This document shows, piece after piece, positions 34,714 through 46,711 of a DNA stretch of 64,000 bases. This DNA is from Hericium rajendrae (taxonomy: Eukaryota; Basidiomycota; Agaricomycetes; Russulales; Hericiaceae). A model generated the notes under the pieces. That model saw nothing but the letters and a program-made list of their open reading frames with translations. It was not told the origin of the DNA and did not search any database. The stretch lies in the NCBI GenBank assembly GCA_033439255.1, contig CM065885.1, positions 992,001 to 1,056,000 of the forward strand, given 5' to 3'. The translations under genes and the position numbers were made by a program. The first letter of the stretch is position 1. Every line of letters begins with the position of its first letter.

Positions 34714-35497
34714 TTACTTGGCTTTCCTCATGAGCTGCGCTTCTTCCCAAGCCTTTGCGGACTTCATGAATTCAACGATTGCTTTCGTTGTGCTTCTCGC
34801 CATCTTCCTTGGACATGATCTTATAAAATAATAATAACGGCGACGTTTCGGCGCCCGCAGGCGAGAATAGAGGAAAATAGATGTGCAGGTAGAGGGGAAG
34901 CAGATGCGCATCAGCCTGCGACGTCCATAAATGCGCGATATGCTGGTAGCCCGATTCAGCGGCAACGGACATTAGAAGGCGTGAAAATAAAATAACGCAC
35001 CAGTCGGATACAGGTGTCTACAATTATACGATAAACAGTCCGAACCGAGTGGTCCTTCGCCTCTTCTGACATTTGCGTCAATCGGGACTCCTCCCTTTTG
35101 GACAAGAGGACGAAGTCTTCCCGTTCTGTAATCGGCTGTTGCATGTACCAATGCTGCCATATAAGCGCACTTCTGGCATGATGTATTGCTTTTCTTCGAA
35201 TGAGCTCCATCTGTGTAAGAAGATCAAGGAGACGGGGGATCTGATGGAATACGAGACGTGGTTCGAAGATCGCATGAAACGCGTAAATTAAGAGGGACAC
35301 TGGAAGAGGTCCATTCGTCGGCACCTGAGTCTGGCTCTTATGGCTTACGTGCTCTGCGACAGAGATCATGAGATGATATGTTCTTTGCATGATTAGGACT
35401 CACTGTAGATCAACGCCAGAGATGCGTCCCCGTAGTTCGTTCCGTGGGTGCGAAGAACCCCTTCAAGGTCAGTGTCAGACGCGTCGATGTCGTTCAT
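34714..35497 (-). pseudogene. orphan gene B, decayed copy of gene A
   Basis: Starts MNDIDASDTDLEGVLRTH at 35497. Its first exon is again 94 nt (35497-35404), the second starts at 35353, and the third starts after TACCAG near 34947, all as in gene A. Protein identity to A is high across exon 2 (for example IPRLLDLLTQMELIRRK). In exon 3 the frame that matches A stops after KHNESN, and the matching continuation (VEFMKSAKAWEEAQL) lies in another frame near 34780, so the copy carries one frameshift. It also ends at RKAK, where A splices onward. It may make a shorter protein, but it looks like a copy in decay. Confidence 0.65.
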
Positions 35498-35798
35498 TTT
35501 AGTCGATGCGAGTAATCAATCCACGATAGTCACTCCTGTTTCAGTCGAGGTAACTGCTAGATAAACAGACAAATGAGGGAGAATACGCTCGGAGTGATCA
35601 TGCTGGAGGAGGTCAATCACCGTCAGATTGCACAAACGCGTCTGTGGCGCTGTACGGACAAGGCCGAAGCACTATGTAGTAGCCGAGGCGCGCGTAGCTG
35701 TAGTCCTGCACAATTGACCGGCGACTGACACGTCTGAAAGTCGTCTACTCTCTGGGGTTTTCTTCACGCAGCGTCAAGTCCAACCTAGTTTATTCGCG
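35498..35798. promoter_or_regulatory. divergent promoter of gene B and F-box gene 2
   Basis: 301 bp, same arrangement as between gene A and F-box gene 1. No site assigned. Confidence 0.4.
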
Positions 35799-37513
35799 AT
35801 GCAGAAAGAACTTGGCCATGAAGAGTTTGTATCTTATTGGCTAGTACTTAGGTCCGAAAACGTTAACTAAATCTCTTTCTTCCTAGCCCACAGTCTTTTT
35901 GGTCGAACTTCATGCGCCCTCGTGTCGCGCACATACAGAACGTCTCCCTATTCGATGCAGCAAACCTCGTCAGCGATGCGCGCCAGGCACTGGACGACGA
36001 GTTGGCAGCTATGCATCTAGCTATGTGCGCGTTGCGCACACGTCGCAATGCCCTCGCTCCGATTTCTAAACTCCCCCCGGAGGTACTGGCTCGCATCTTC
36101 AAACATCATGCTGATATACAGCCATCATCTGGAGGGGGGAAACCACGTCTTGGCTGGATCCAAGTGACCCATGTTTGCAGGCATTGGCGCATCACAGCCT
36201 TACAACAACCCTACTTGTGGACAAATATCGTCTCTTCTATTGGCTCCGAGTGGCAAGAGTTGATTTTAGATCGCGCCAAAACCCTTCCAGTATTATTCCG
36301 TGACACCTCTTATACATCGGAGAATGGACTAGTCGCCAAACATCTCTTCCACATTCATGACCTTGTCCTGCACGGTCGCACAAGCGTCTTACAGCACGTT
36401 CTACCGACGTTGACGTCATCCGCCCCCTTGTTAGAGTCATTGCAACTGTGCCTCTCTGGCCCGTATTTCAATGGTCCCGCTCTCATGCTACCCTGGAATG
36501 TACTGAACGGACATTCGCCCCGGCTTCGGGAACTGGTTCTGCATGGTATTCTCATCGCCTGGTCTGCGCCTATGCTGCAAAACCTTACACACCTCTCAAT
36601 CAAGAGCTACATCCGTGGTGATGCGGCGAGGATGGACCTGTCCACGGGAGATTCACAGCATAGTCATCTCATCGAAGCCCTTCAGAAGATGCCGGCACTT
36701 GAAACACTATCATTTGAGTACTGTCTTCCACCCCGATTCCCCAGTCCTGCGAGCAACCAGGTTGTAGACCTACCCTGCCTCAACAAGCTGTATTTGTATG
36801 ACACATCGGACCGGTGCACAGCGGTTTTGAAGAAACTGAGGGTCCCTTCTTCTTGTCGCCTGACACTCGGCATGAACGGCCCAGCCGATATCCATGACAT
36901 CCTTCCCTTTCTCCATGCGTATGCGGCTGATGGGGGTGGCGAGGCACCTTTCCTGACTTTGGCAATAACATTTGACGACGAAAATTTTACCATGGGCCTT
37001 TGGCGAACATATCTGGAAGCAGACAGAGAGGACAGCTTTCAACCTCCTTCGGATCCCCATGTGAGATTCCGGTTTATCCAACCAGGACATTCTTCCGATC
37101 TCGTCCAAAGTCTCTGCCGCGCGCTGCCCTTGGAGAGCCTCCGCCGCCTCTCCATATACGACAGCCATCCCGCTTGGACCTCACAAAACTGGATCGACAC
37201 GTTTGGGCGATGCACAGCACTGGAGAACGTTCTGCTGGATGGCAGGAATGCCGTACACTACTGCAGAGGACTGCTTCAGCCGGATCATGCTCCACTTCTG
37301 AACCTGCGTTCGCTGTGGCTCACGGACCTCAATTTTCACGACGACATTGTTCATGGTTCAGGCGGCATCAGCGTGTTTCACAGGGCGTTTTTGGCGTGGT
37401 TGACTGCTCGGAAGGAAATGGGGCCGCTCTTCAAACTTATCATCAAAGAATGCCATGTTACGAAGGCATACGTAACGGAGTTGAGGCAGATTCTTGAAGT
37501 TGAACGGAAGTAG
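35799..37513 (+). CDS. F-box protein 2
   Basis: Exon 1 is 26 nt (35799-35824, MQKELGHE), exon 2 is 35887-37513, phase-2 join; 550 residues. It reads PQSFWSNF, a helix with DARQALDDELAAMHLAM, the F-box (SKLPPEVLARIFKHH) and GWIQVTHVCRHWR, then Leu-rich repeats with LNGHSPRLRELVLHG. It is the same length as F-box protein 3 (44681-42971, inverted), and the first ~190 residues after exon 1 are almost identical to it, while the C-terminal half differs more. It is a substrate-receptor candidate for an SCF ubiquitin ligase. An ATG at 35912 lies inside exon 2, but starting there would lose the conserved PQSFW block. Confidence 0.88.
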
Positions 37514-37659
37514 AGGAGGTTCGTGCGGAGGTGACGGGTCAGGCACAACACTCTTTTGCCATCGCTGTTCACGGGCAGACGAGATACAATGCTAGAGCCT
37601 AGCACGTTTGAGACCATTTAAGTATACCATGTCTACGAGACAAATCGAGTCTAAGCCAG

Positions 37660-38709
37660 CTATGCCGGTATGCTCAATCCGTTCACGAGTGCGTCTTCCT
37701 GCAATATATTGTCCTTCCAGTCCCTGGCAAGCTCCCCCAGATCCGAGGGTGTCGTGACATATCCGCGAGATACTCAGTAGCCACTAAGTTGAGCGAGATA
37801 CGAGCTGACCTGCCAGAAAGCCAGTCAGCCTTCCCAGACGTGAGATACAGCATTGTCGCAGCCGGCAATTGTAACGTGTCGAGCATCGGGTACAGCTGCT
37901 GCTGCACAGTCATCTCGGTCTCGACAGCATCAGAATGAAGTGCGAACGCTTTGACGTCGGGTATTCTGCAAGGCCACGGTCACAAATGACGGACATGGGA
38001 TCAAGGAAATCAAGACTTGCCGACATGCACGAACTCCACGAGTCGGTTCATAGCGAACTTGGAGATGCTGTACGAGCTCAAGGTGGGAAGCCGTATGGTC
38101 GAGGCGCCGGTGGTCATCGCCACAAAATAGCCGTGTCTTTTAGCAAGATGATGTAGCGAAGCACTGTGAAGACCAAGAATCGATATTACATTTTGTAGCA
38201 AATAGCAAAGTACATACCGTGCGGTGTTGTAGGTGCCGCGGAGGTTGACCTCCATGACGTCCCACCACTCATGCGGGTCCTGCTCGCCAAGCGCTGCGGC
38301 AAGATATCAGCATCGACCCATAGACGAGAAGCAGTGGATCATACGCTTGATGAACCAGGGAGCCTTCCTCGCGTTTGCAATCACAAAATCAAGCCTCCTG
38401 AACCGCGCAATCGCGGCCTTCACCGCGGCCTCGACTTGTTTGAACACCACAACTCAGTCCGCAGAGCAAGGACCTCCGCGGTTGGTATGAGCCGAGGATA
38501 TGTTGCTTGACGGCATCTACGATGTCCTGCTTCCGCGCCGTGAGCACGAGGGAAGCCCCTGCTTTGGCGTACATGAGGGCGATCTCCTCTCCGATGCCGC
38601 GTGAGGCACCGGTGATGAAGACGACCTTGCCCTGGTATGTTTTCTGCGAGAAGTGCTCTGCTGGGTCTATTTCAGGATAGATACTAGGTCGTAAATCGTG
38701 AGCAGCCAT
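37660..38709 (-). pseudogene. short-chain dehydrogenase/reductase, probably decayed
   Basis: Starts [14 protein letters not shown]. It has the cofactor motif [16 protein letters not shown], a DFVIAN strand, EVNLRGTYNTAR, and the catalytic SSYSISKFAMNRLVEF (Y-x-x-x-K), and it ends WKDNILQEDALVNGLS at 37660. Good introns can be placed near 38300-38350, 38165-38215 and 37965-38015. But the frame has to shift near 38485 (between ILGS and PTAEV), near 38458 (ALRT to VVFKQ) and near 37770 without a plausible intron. This fits a gene with about three frameshifts. Sequencing error cannot be ruled out without reads. When intact, members use NAD(P) to oxidise or reduce small alcohols or ketones. Confidence 0.6.
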
Positions 38710-39609
38710 CTAAGGATGAGGAATATCGAAAGCATGCTCACGTCCCTCAGCCACAGGAATGGATTCGCGAGCGATTTGATCCATGACGAGGGATAAGAGG
38801 CAGCGAAAAGCTTGATAATGGCTGTACTTTTATATTTGAACGGTAGTCTGCGCGGTTGTGAAGGTGCCATGCTGATTGAGAGAAGATCAAACATGCCATT
38901 CGTCCTGACAGCTGATGACACTTTAGTACTGTGCAGCGCATTAGTAGGACAGAGGCTTTGTCACAACAAGATAGCAGCCGTACCCACAGGCTTCGCATAT
39001 GGATGTGCAGGGCCAAGTGCTTGGTGTGGATAACTCGTTTAGGATCGCGTCGGACTATCCAGAGCGAGCACACGCGAGTCGTAATGGATCTAACGCCAAG
39101 GGCTTGACGTCAGGTAGGTGGGATCCAAGGAAGTCGACAATCAGGGAAATGTTCACTGCAAGGAGGACGGACATTCACTCGGAGTTGCCTCGCCGAGCAT
39201 TCACGCAGTGTCGCGCAATGGGACAATGTCACCCGTCAAAGAGACTGTCATACCGCATAGTCAGATCCGGGTGATTATCGATAATTGGCTCCCCAAAAAT
39301 ATGGCAGATCAGTATGCAGACGCGGAGGCTCTGGTTAATCAACCACCTGCTTCTACAGGGAGATGGGATGCAAGTGCGAGTGGGCGCAAAATTTTCAGCA
39401 GAAGTCGGGCGACGTGTGCTGCTTTCTCAAGCCAAACGTGACCAGAGGAAGCGTGATACGCAAGCCTTGGGCGCATTGGTTCAGTCACCGGCGAATGCGA
39501 CAGGGCCACGAAAGCGCATCAGGCAACGAAATGCTTGAACAGAACAACAATCACTAATACATTGCATGCATACAAGGTAACGAACAGCATGTTCAACTCA
39601 CCAAACGCC
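38710..39609. other. 900 bp gene-free region
   Basis: Holds the upstream side of the dehydrogenase and the 3' side of the CWF19 gene. Only short frames without motifs. Confidence 0.5.
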
Positions 39610-42286
39610 TCAACTCCTCCCAATCATAGGTGTCCAATCATACTTCTCATACTTTTTCCTGAACCCCGCCACCCTCTCCTTATTCTGCCCAAAACCAAGA
39701 CGCCGCGGATGGTGCCACCGGCGCGGCTCCAGATCCAACACGTTCCCAATAATCTCCGCCGCGAAATACCTGCAACAACACCGTCAGCATCACGTCAGGA
39801 AGTCAACGCGCCAAAGCACGAACCGCGGGAAATCGCCGCCGCCCTTATCGCCCTCGTCGACCGGGTCGTCCTCGTCCACGGCTTCGGCTGTGCCCTCGAT
39901 GACGTGTCCGTAGCCCTTCTCGCCTTTGTGGTCGAACTGGACCATGAAGTACGGCAGGTTGGGGACCATCATCCGGCGGAAGCCTCCCCGCTTTGAGAAG
40001 TCGATGAGCTTCTTGTGCTGCGACCACTCCGCCTCACTATTCATGATGGATTCCTGGCAACATAAGTTATAATTCGGAAATGCAGATGGAAGTGAAGAGA
40101 CGATCTACCTTGAAATAGCCCGGTAGGAGGTCGAACTCTTCCCAGGGCACAGGCACGCATTCGATGACGGTGTGCTTTTGTGATTTCAGCGTCAGGATCG
40201 TTTCGTAGAAAACGACGCCTTTGTCTTCGTCGGCAAACATCTGCATCACGCTTTTCATGAAGTTCTGCTAGGGAGGTCAGACAAACGAGTGGACTGGTCA
40301 ATAGCATGGAAGACGCACGCGTACTTCATCCCAGACGTCGTCGTCGGCTTCCAGCATGGTAAGATGATGCTGAATTGGCACGATCAGACAATGTCCTGGG
40401 ACGAGCTCTTCTTGCAGTGTGCAGGAGAGGTACACCCGGGTACCTAAGGCGATGACTGGCGCTTTGGGCAGCGAGTCGTCTTCGCCGTAGCAGAAAGGAC
40501 ATGTTGCGAGGGCTTGTTGCGTTCGCTTGTAATCTGCGATTTGGGATCAGCAAGCGCAGCAGTCCTCAAATTGAATATTCAATTACCCTGAATTGCAAAC
40601 TGGCGTTTCATTGCGTCCGAGCGCATCTTCTGGCGAGCGAGCTTCTCAGCATTGTCGTCAGTATAGTCGAGGTCGGCCTGGGATGATATCCAAAGGCAAT
40701 TAACTCCGGACCAGCCTGCTTCAGAGGAGATCGCACCTCGAAACCACTGTCCGTCATGATTGACATCGCAAACTGGTTGTCCAGTTTCTTCTGAGTGTCA
40801 GCCCCGCCAACGCGCTCTTGTCGAAGCATCTCTTCCAACGTGGATGACTGCTCCAGCGGGTTCCCTATCTAAGGGGCATTGGAATAAGGAAAGCGTCTCA
40901 AACATCAATGCGAACAAAGAGGGCAAACCTTCTCTTTCGGCATCCGGTTTCCCGGAGGAAGTGGGCCGTCATCCTTACCACTGCCAATGTCATATAGTCT
41001 GCCCCTCGCATCGACCACCGGCATCACGTTGACCTGCTCTCGCCCGCCGCCCGCCTGGACCTCATGGGCCTTGCTGAGCTCTGCCTCATACTGCGCCTCG
41101 AGCGTCTCCGCATTTGGATCGTTCATAAGCTTTGCGCGCAGTACTTTCGCCTGCATCTTGTTCAATGACGACGGTGACATCGCGCGGCCTGTTGTCGGCG
41201 GAGGCGCAAGCGTAGGCGCGGGCGCGACAGAGGGAACAGGCGTGTGGAAATGCGAGGCCGGCGTGCCACCCTCCGATGGTAGGTGCATCGAATCGTAACG
41301 CTGCCACGACGGCCCCTCCTGCGGCCTCGCGAGAGGCGTTTCGGCGCCGCTGCGGGCCATGCCGCCCGGCTGCCTGAAGCTCGAGCTCCGGCTCGAGGCA
41401 CCGCTCCCAGCGATGTCCGTGTACATGATCCCTCTCTCGCCTCTGCCGCCCGCCACATACGACCGATCGCGCTCCTTGCCCTTGCCCGGCGGGCGCCCGC
41501 CTCTGCGCCCCTCGCGTTCGTTCAGGATGCGCCGCTCCTCTTTCGCCTGCTCGAAGGCTTCGAGCGAGCCGAAGCGCTCGATGGCCACCTCGTCGATCGG
41601 ACGGTCTTCTTCCTCGGCCGTTTCATATGCACGACGCAGGCGTGTCATGCGCCAGGAGGAGCCGGGACCGCCGGGCGTGATAGCTTTCGGGGCAGCGACA
41701 GGAGGTTCGGGCTCGGTCGGCCTTTTGAGCTCCGTGTTGAGCTCCTTTGCGCTAATGTGAAGCTATGGATATACGATGAGTACGACGAGACAATATGCAG
41801 GTAAGGTACACACCTGGTCTGGATTCAGTCGATCTGGCTTCGGCTTCTTCGCCCGTTCTGTACCCAGACTTGAGAAGAAATCGACGCCTCCGCCTAGCGT
41901 CCGCGAGCTTTGCGGCACGTCTCCGTAGCCTTCTGTCAGGCCTTCCTCCTCGACAGGAAGGCTGGCCCTGCCGGTCATCTGCGTTGGCGAAGCTGCGGCG
42001 CTCGGCTCTAGCATCCAATCGTCGCGCTGAATCGTCGACGCAGGTGCCTGCTATCAAGACGGCAGTCAGCTTTGCGCAGAACGAGAGTCGTAAAACTCAC
42101 GGGTTCTGCCTTTGCATCCATAGTCTTCTCTACCCATATGCCCTCGTCCTCCACATCGCTGTCCTTACGCTTCTTGTGCTTCCGCTTTCCATTAGCATCT
42201 TCATGACGATGTCGTTTCTGCGACTTATGCTCGCGCTCTTCCTTCCCTTCTTTCCTGTCGCGCTTCTTCGTAGTCGTGTCGGCCAT
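39610..42286 (-). CDS. CWF19: CWF19-like spliceosome/lariat-turnover protein
   Basis: Nine exons in one frame from ATG 42286 to the stop at 39610. The N-terminus is Lys/Glu/Arg-rich (KKRDRKEGKEE), then a Pro/Ser-rich linker with coiled segments (LNKMQAKVLRAKLM). The C-terminal half is the two-part CwfJ region: CPFCYGEDD (zinc-like Cys pair), GHCLIVPIQHHLTMLEADDDVWDEVR (a histidine-triad-like site) and, in the second part, MVPNLPYFMVQFD, then the last exon YFAAEIIGNVLDLEP. Fission-yeast Cwf19 and yeast Drn1 act in late splicing and with the debranching enzyme. The last intron (39770-39823) has a GTTCGT donor. Confidence 0.92.
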
Positions 42287-42970
42287 TTGATTCGAAGGAA
42301 TTGTGTGAGACCGTCTGCTCGAGTAGATGCGGGGAGAGGATTGATGTCACGCTCGGCTAACGCCGAGTCGGACCTTGTAATGACTTTCTTAAGAACGGCC
42401 AAGCCAGGGCCAGCCTCGGCCAGCCTGCGGCCCAATTTTTAGTTTGTCAACACTTTTCTGAGTTTCACGACCGCAACAGATGAAGAAAATTCGTAAGCAT
42501 ATGGTCCTTGGATCAAGCTCGTTTGAACAACACCGATATGTAAAGGGTCGACTGGACAGCGACCATCTTATCGAAGGTGTCGGGAAGCGTAATGCCACAC
42601 TCGTTTCATGGCGTGCATGCCGTCTTCTGTTGCAGTAGATCCATCTGCGTGGCCAACCACCATGACTTCGTCATCGATCAACAGACGGCCCGGAAGAGAT
42701 TGGTGCTCGGACCCAAAAGTTTTGACGTGGGCACTCTGTTCTTCTTCCCCCCCTTGCTCATCATGTTCGCGATAGGAAGATGCACCCGTTAACAGATCGA
42801 CCATACCGGCATAGCTAGTGTATAGATTCATTTGTCTCATAAACACAGTGTATTGTATCTGTCAATGATGTGGCCTCAAACACCCTGGTATTGTACTCAT
42901 CTGCCCACAGCACCGATGAATGATGCTGCACCTGATCCGTCATCTCGTTTTGAACTTGCGCGAACCCCCT
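42287..42970. other. 684 bp between CWF19 start and F-box gene 3 end
   Basis: Contains the CWF19 promoter. A minus-strand frame at 42568-42846 (92 codons, MFMRQMNLYTSY) has no similarity that I recognise and is not called. Confidence 0.45.
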
Positions 42971-44681
42971 CTACTTCCATTCGACTTCTAGGATCTGCTT
43001 CAGCTCGGTCACGTATGCCTTGGTAACCCGACAATCCTTGATGATAAGCTTGAAGAGCGGCCCTCTCTCCTTTCTAGCGGTCAGCCACGCCAAAAATGCC
43101 ACATGAAATACGCTGGTGCCGCCTGAAGCATGGATAATGTCGTCGTGGAAATTAAGGCCCGTGAGCCACAACGACCGCAAGTTCAAGAATGGAGCATGAT
43201 CGGGCTGAAGCGGTCCACCGCAATATTGGACAACATTCCTACCATCCAACAGAATGTGCTCGAGGGCTGTGCATTGACCAAAAGTGTCGATCCAGTTTTG
43301 TGAGGACCAAGCGACATGGCTGTTATGTATGGAGAGACGGCGGAGGCTCTGCAAGGGCAGCGCGCGGCACAGACTTTGGACGAGATCGGGAGACTGTCCT
43401 GATCGGATGAACTGTATTCGCAAGTCGTGATCCAATCGAGGTTTAAAATTGTTCCTAATGTCTGCTTCCAGGTAAGTTCGCCAAGTAGTTACGGTATAAT
43501 GTCCGCCGTCGAATGTTAACGCCAGAGTCAGGAAAGGGACCTCGCCTTCTCCATCGACGCGCGCATACGCATGGAAAAAGGGAAGAATGTCATGGATATC
43601 GACTGGGCCTTTCATGACAAGTGATAGGCAACAAGGAGGGACCCTCAGATGTTTCAAAATCCCTGTGCACCGGTCCGATGTGTCGCGCATGTAAAGCTTC
43701 TTGAGACAGCGTAGATCTACAACCTGATTACTCACAGAGCTGGGGAATCGGGGAAGGCAGCGTTCGAGTGATAGTGTTTCAAGCGCCGGCATTTTCTGAA
43801 GGGCTTCAATGAGATGGCTTTGCCGAGAATTTGCCATGGGCAGTTCACTCCATGCTCCGGCATCACTGTCAATGCCGCAATTGATTGACAAACGTGTAAG
43901 ATTTTGAAGGATAGGCGCAGACCAATGAACGAGAACACCGTAGAGAACGAGTTGTCGAAGGCGGGGCGAATGCCCATTCAGTATGTTTAGGGGTAGCACG
44001 GGAGTGGGAGCACTAAAATATGGGCCAGAGGAGCGTATCTGCAATGACTCCAACAAGGGGGCAGATGACGTCAACGTCGGTAGAACGTGCTGTAAGACGC
44101 TTGTGCGACCGTGCAGGACAAGGTCATGGATATGGAAGAGATGTTTGGCGACTAGTCCCTTCTCCGATGTATAAGCGGTGTCACTGAATGATATCGGAAG
44201 GGTTTTGGCACGATCCAAATTCAACTCTTGCCACTCGGAGCCAATAGAAGAGACGATATTTGTCCACAGGTAGGGTTGTTGTAAAGCTGTGATGCGCCAA
44301 TGCCTGCAAACATGGGTCACTTGAATCCAGCCAAGACGTGGTTTCCCCCCTCCAGATGATGGCTGTATATCAGCATGATGTTTGAAGATGCGAGCCAGTA
44401 CCTCCGGGGGGAGTTTAGAAATCGGAGCGAGGGCATTGCGACGTGTGCGCAACGCGCACATAGCTAGATGCATAGCTGCTAACTCGTCGTCTAGTGCCTG
44501 GCGCGCATCGCTGACGAGGTTTGCTGCATCGAATAGGGACACCTTCTGTATGTGCGCGACACGAGGGTGCACGAAGTTCGACCAAAAGGACTGTGGGCTA
44601 GGAAGAACGAGATTCGGCTTCGAAAAAGACCTAAGCACTGGCGAATGGTACATACTCTTCAAGACTGACTTCTGCCGGCAT
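42971..44681 (-). CDS. F-box protein 3, inverted near-copy of F-box protein 2
   Basis: Exon 1 is 44681-44656 (26 nt, MPAEVSLE), exon 2 is 44597-42971 (1627 nt, the same size as in F-box gene 2); 550 residues. The F-box (SKLPPEVLARIFKHH) and GWIQVTHVCRHWR match protein 2 exactly. Identity stays very high to about residue 190 and then falls to a level I would guess near three quarters. The tiny first exon is unrelated to that of protein 2. It is head-to-head with the HNH-type gene (236 bp). A predicted SCF substrate receptor with unknown target. Confidence 0.88.
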
Positions 44682-44916
44682 TGTGAATAGACTCGTAGAT
44701 TCTGCAGCTCCTCTACTTAGCGCAAGACGTTGAGGAAAAGGTGAGACGATCGTGGGGAGACGTGTTGAGTGTATAAAGTCGAGGGTCGCGTCAGGTCGCG
44801 TCACTGTCGCGTCCTACGGGCGCTCGGCTTTATCCGTGCAGCCACAAGCGCGTTATTGTCCTCGAGTCCTCGGAGCCGACGCGCTTGGACCCTCCTAAGT
44901 ATCTGACCACAACATT

Positions 44917-46122
44917 ATGGTGAAGTCCGCTCATGATAACATCTGGTTTGTCCTGCTCGCGGATCAAGACATACCTATATTCTATCTCAACCTGAGCATC
45001 GTCGTGATCCAAAAATTTTGTCTTAGACCTGTCAAGTTTCTTCGTTACCTTGCCTGGTGCATCCTGGGCGTCGCAGGCCCGCAGACTTCGATCTTGTTCA
45101 ACGATGCCCCAGTGGACGATGACGACAACCTTGTCAAGCATGGCACATACTTCTTTAGCGCGCCCGAAATGAGTGAAGTGTATCAGCACATCGACTTCCT
45201 CATGCTGACGTCCACTCCAGGTAATTTCGAGCGAATCTTCGAAGAGAAGCCGGATTTCGAACACATCCCGATTAGAGATGAATCGTACGATTTCTTTGAG
45301 CCGGATAAGTTCAAGGAGAATCAGGATGACGGCTTCCGCGACGAACTGTTGAAACGAGATTCCCCCTGCATCTTCACCAACTGGGACAGAGGCAATTCTA
45401 CGCATATCATTCAAGAGGATCACGTATGATTCGTTAGAATTCAATTATGACGATCCTTGACAACTTTTCGTCCAGTTGCTACGGCATATCATCAAGGATA
45501 GGTCCGTCGACCCAGTAATCAACGAAGATTTGAGCAAGTTAGCTCTCGATGACGTACGTAACGGCTTCATAGTATGTGCAGGAATGCAACAAGACTTTGG
45601 CATCCGCCTTTTATCTGTATTGCGCGTACGTGCTGAGTTCCCTTCTGAAATTTCTCGTCTGACATTGCCTAGACTCCCAACTGCGTTCTCGGTCCTGAGG
45701 ATATCCCGACAAGGTTTGAGCACCATGTCGAGCCGACCGACAGCTATCCCGACAACCAGCGCTACACCCTCCAATGGTTCGAACAAAACCCAGCGGCCAT
45801 GGCTCTCGCGCAGAACAATTCCGACGCTGCGTTTCGGAGTGAGAACCAGGGGGCGCTCCCGTCTGCTCACCTCCTAACCTTTCACTATGCCGTCTCCGCC
45901 GTGAAAAATTGGGGCAGAGGCTGGCAGGAGATTCTTTCCAGCCTCAAACACAGTGCAAAGGCACCGGGCACATATAGGATCACGCGTAGTGGCATTGCGC
46001 TTGCGAAAGCTGAAAAGGCGGAGGGCTTTCATGCTGCTGATTTCTTGTTGCTTCTGTGTCGGTACAAGTCCGATCATCCTCTTACTCCAGCTCAAGCGCT
46101 CAAGCTCAAGTCTGAGGACTGA
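44917..46122 (+). CDS. HNH-endonuclease-like domain protein, degenerate site
   Basis: Exons 44917-45423, 45476-45625 and 45673-46122 give 368 residues. The pattern matches the HNH-domain family common in mushrooms: CIFTNWD..THII, then LLRHIIKDR, DDVRNGF, TPNCVLGPEDIP, YPDNQRYTLQWF, NNSDAAF and a C-terminal LHY-like TFHYAVSAVKNWGRGW. In the usual form the second half of the site has a His two residues before a Phe-Asp (hxxFD); here it reads MQQDFG, so at least one metal or catalytic residue seems lost. The role of this family is unknown to me. The start is taken as the first ATG of the open exon; upstream exons cannot be excluded. Confidence 0.72.
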
Positions 46123-46711
46123 GGCGCGGCTTCTTCACGGTCGGAGTAGGAGCAAACACAGTACTTTCTCTGCATCGCTGCTGTTGACTATGTTATCATT
46201 ATTTCTTATATGATCAAGTTTCCGTTGGACCATATCGCTCTCGCATATATAATTTAATGTTAATATCAAATTTAATGTTAATATCACGGTTCGCTACAGG
46301 ACTGGGACGCTGTTTCGACCCAGTTATATGATCGTACGACTATTATTCACCCGTGCTGTACCCTCAGACACGAAACAAGACGGTTTTAGGTGCAGACAAC
46401 TCCGCAGTAATAAACGTTGAAGCTGAGGAAATCTGATCAGCCCCACGCACACCCAATGCATCGAATGAACACGTCCAGTAACAATTACAATGCACCAAGA
46501 AAGCTACTACTAACCTACAATATAATGGCGTAGAGTACCGTCACCGTCCTGTATCGCCAGACCCAAGGAAATATCTGTCCCTGCTCCCGAATAGTCGCAA
46601 GAATACAATCGGAGCGTCGACCGCCAATTATCGTATCACACGACCTAATGTACACTACCAACGAAACCAATCAACACGCTGCGCACTCTAGACGACAAAA
46701 GAAAGCGACAC
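46123..46711. other. convergent AT-richer spacer
   Basis: 589 bp between the 3' ends of the HNH-type gene and the ZIP gene. It holds an 18-bp perfect tandem repeat at 46251-46286 and no gene. Confidence 0.5.
46251..46286. repeat. 18-bp perfect tandem repeat, two copies
   Basis: AATTTAATGTTAATATCA occurs twice in a row, 46251-46268 and 46269-46286, in an AT-rich spot after the HNH-type gene. It could affect 3' end formation; that is a guess. Confidence 0.9.

Noticed and set aside
42568-42846. 92-codon minus-strand frame starting MFMRQMNLY
   Set aside because: No recognised similarity and no clear exon partners; not enough to call.
44830-45444. 204-codon minus-strand frame
   Set aside because: Antisense to exon 1 of the HNH-type gene, whose frame continues through two introns with family motifs.
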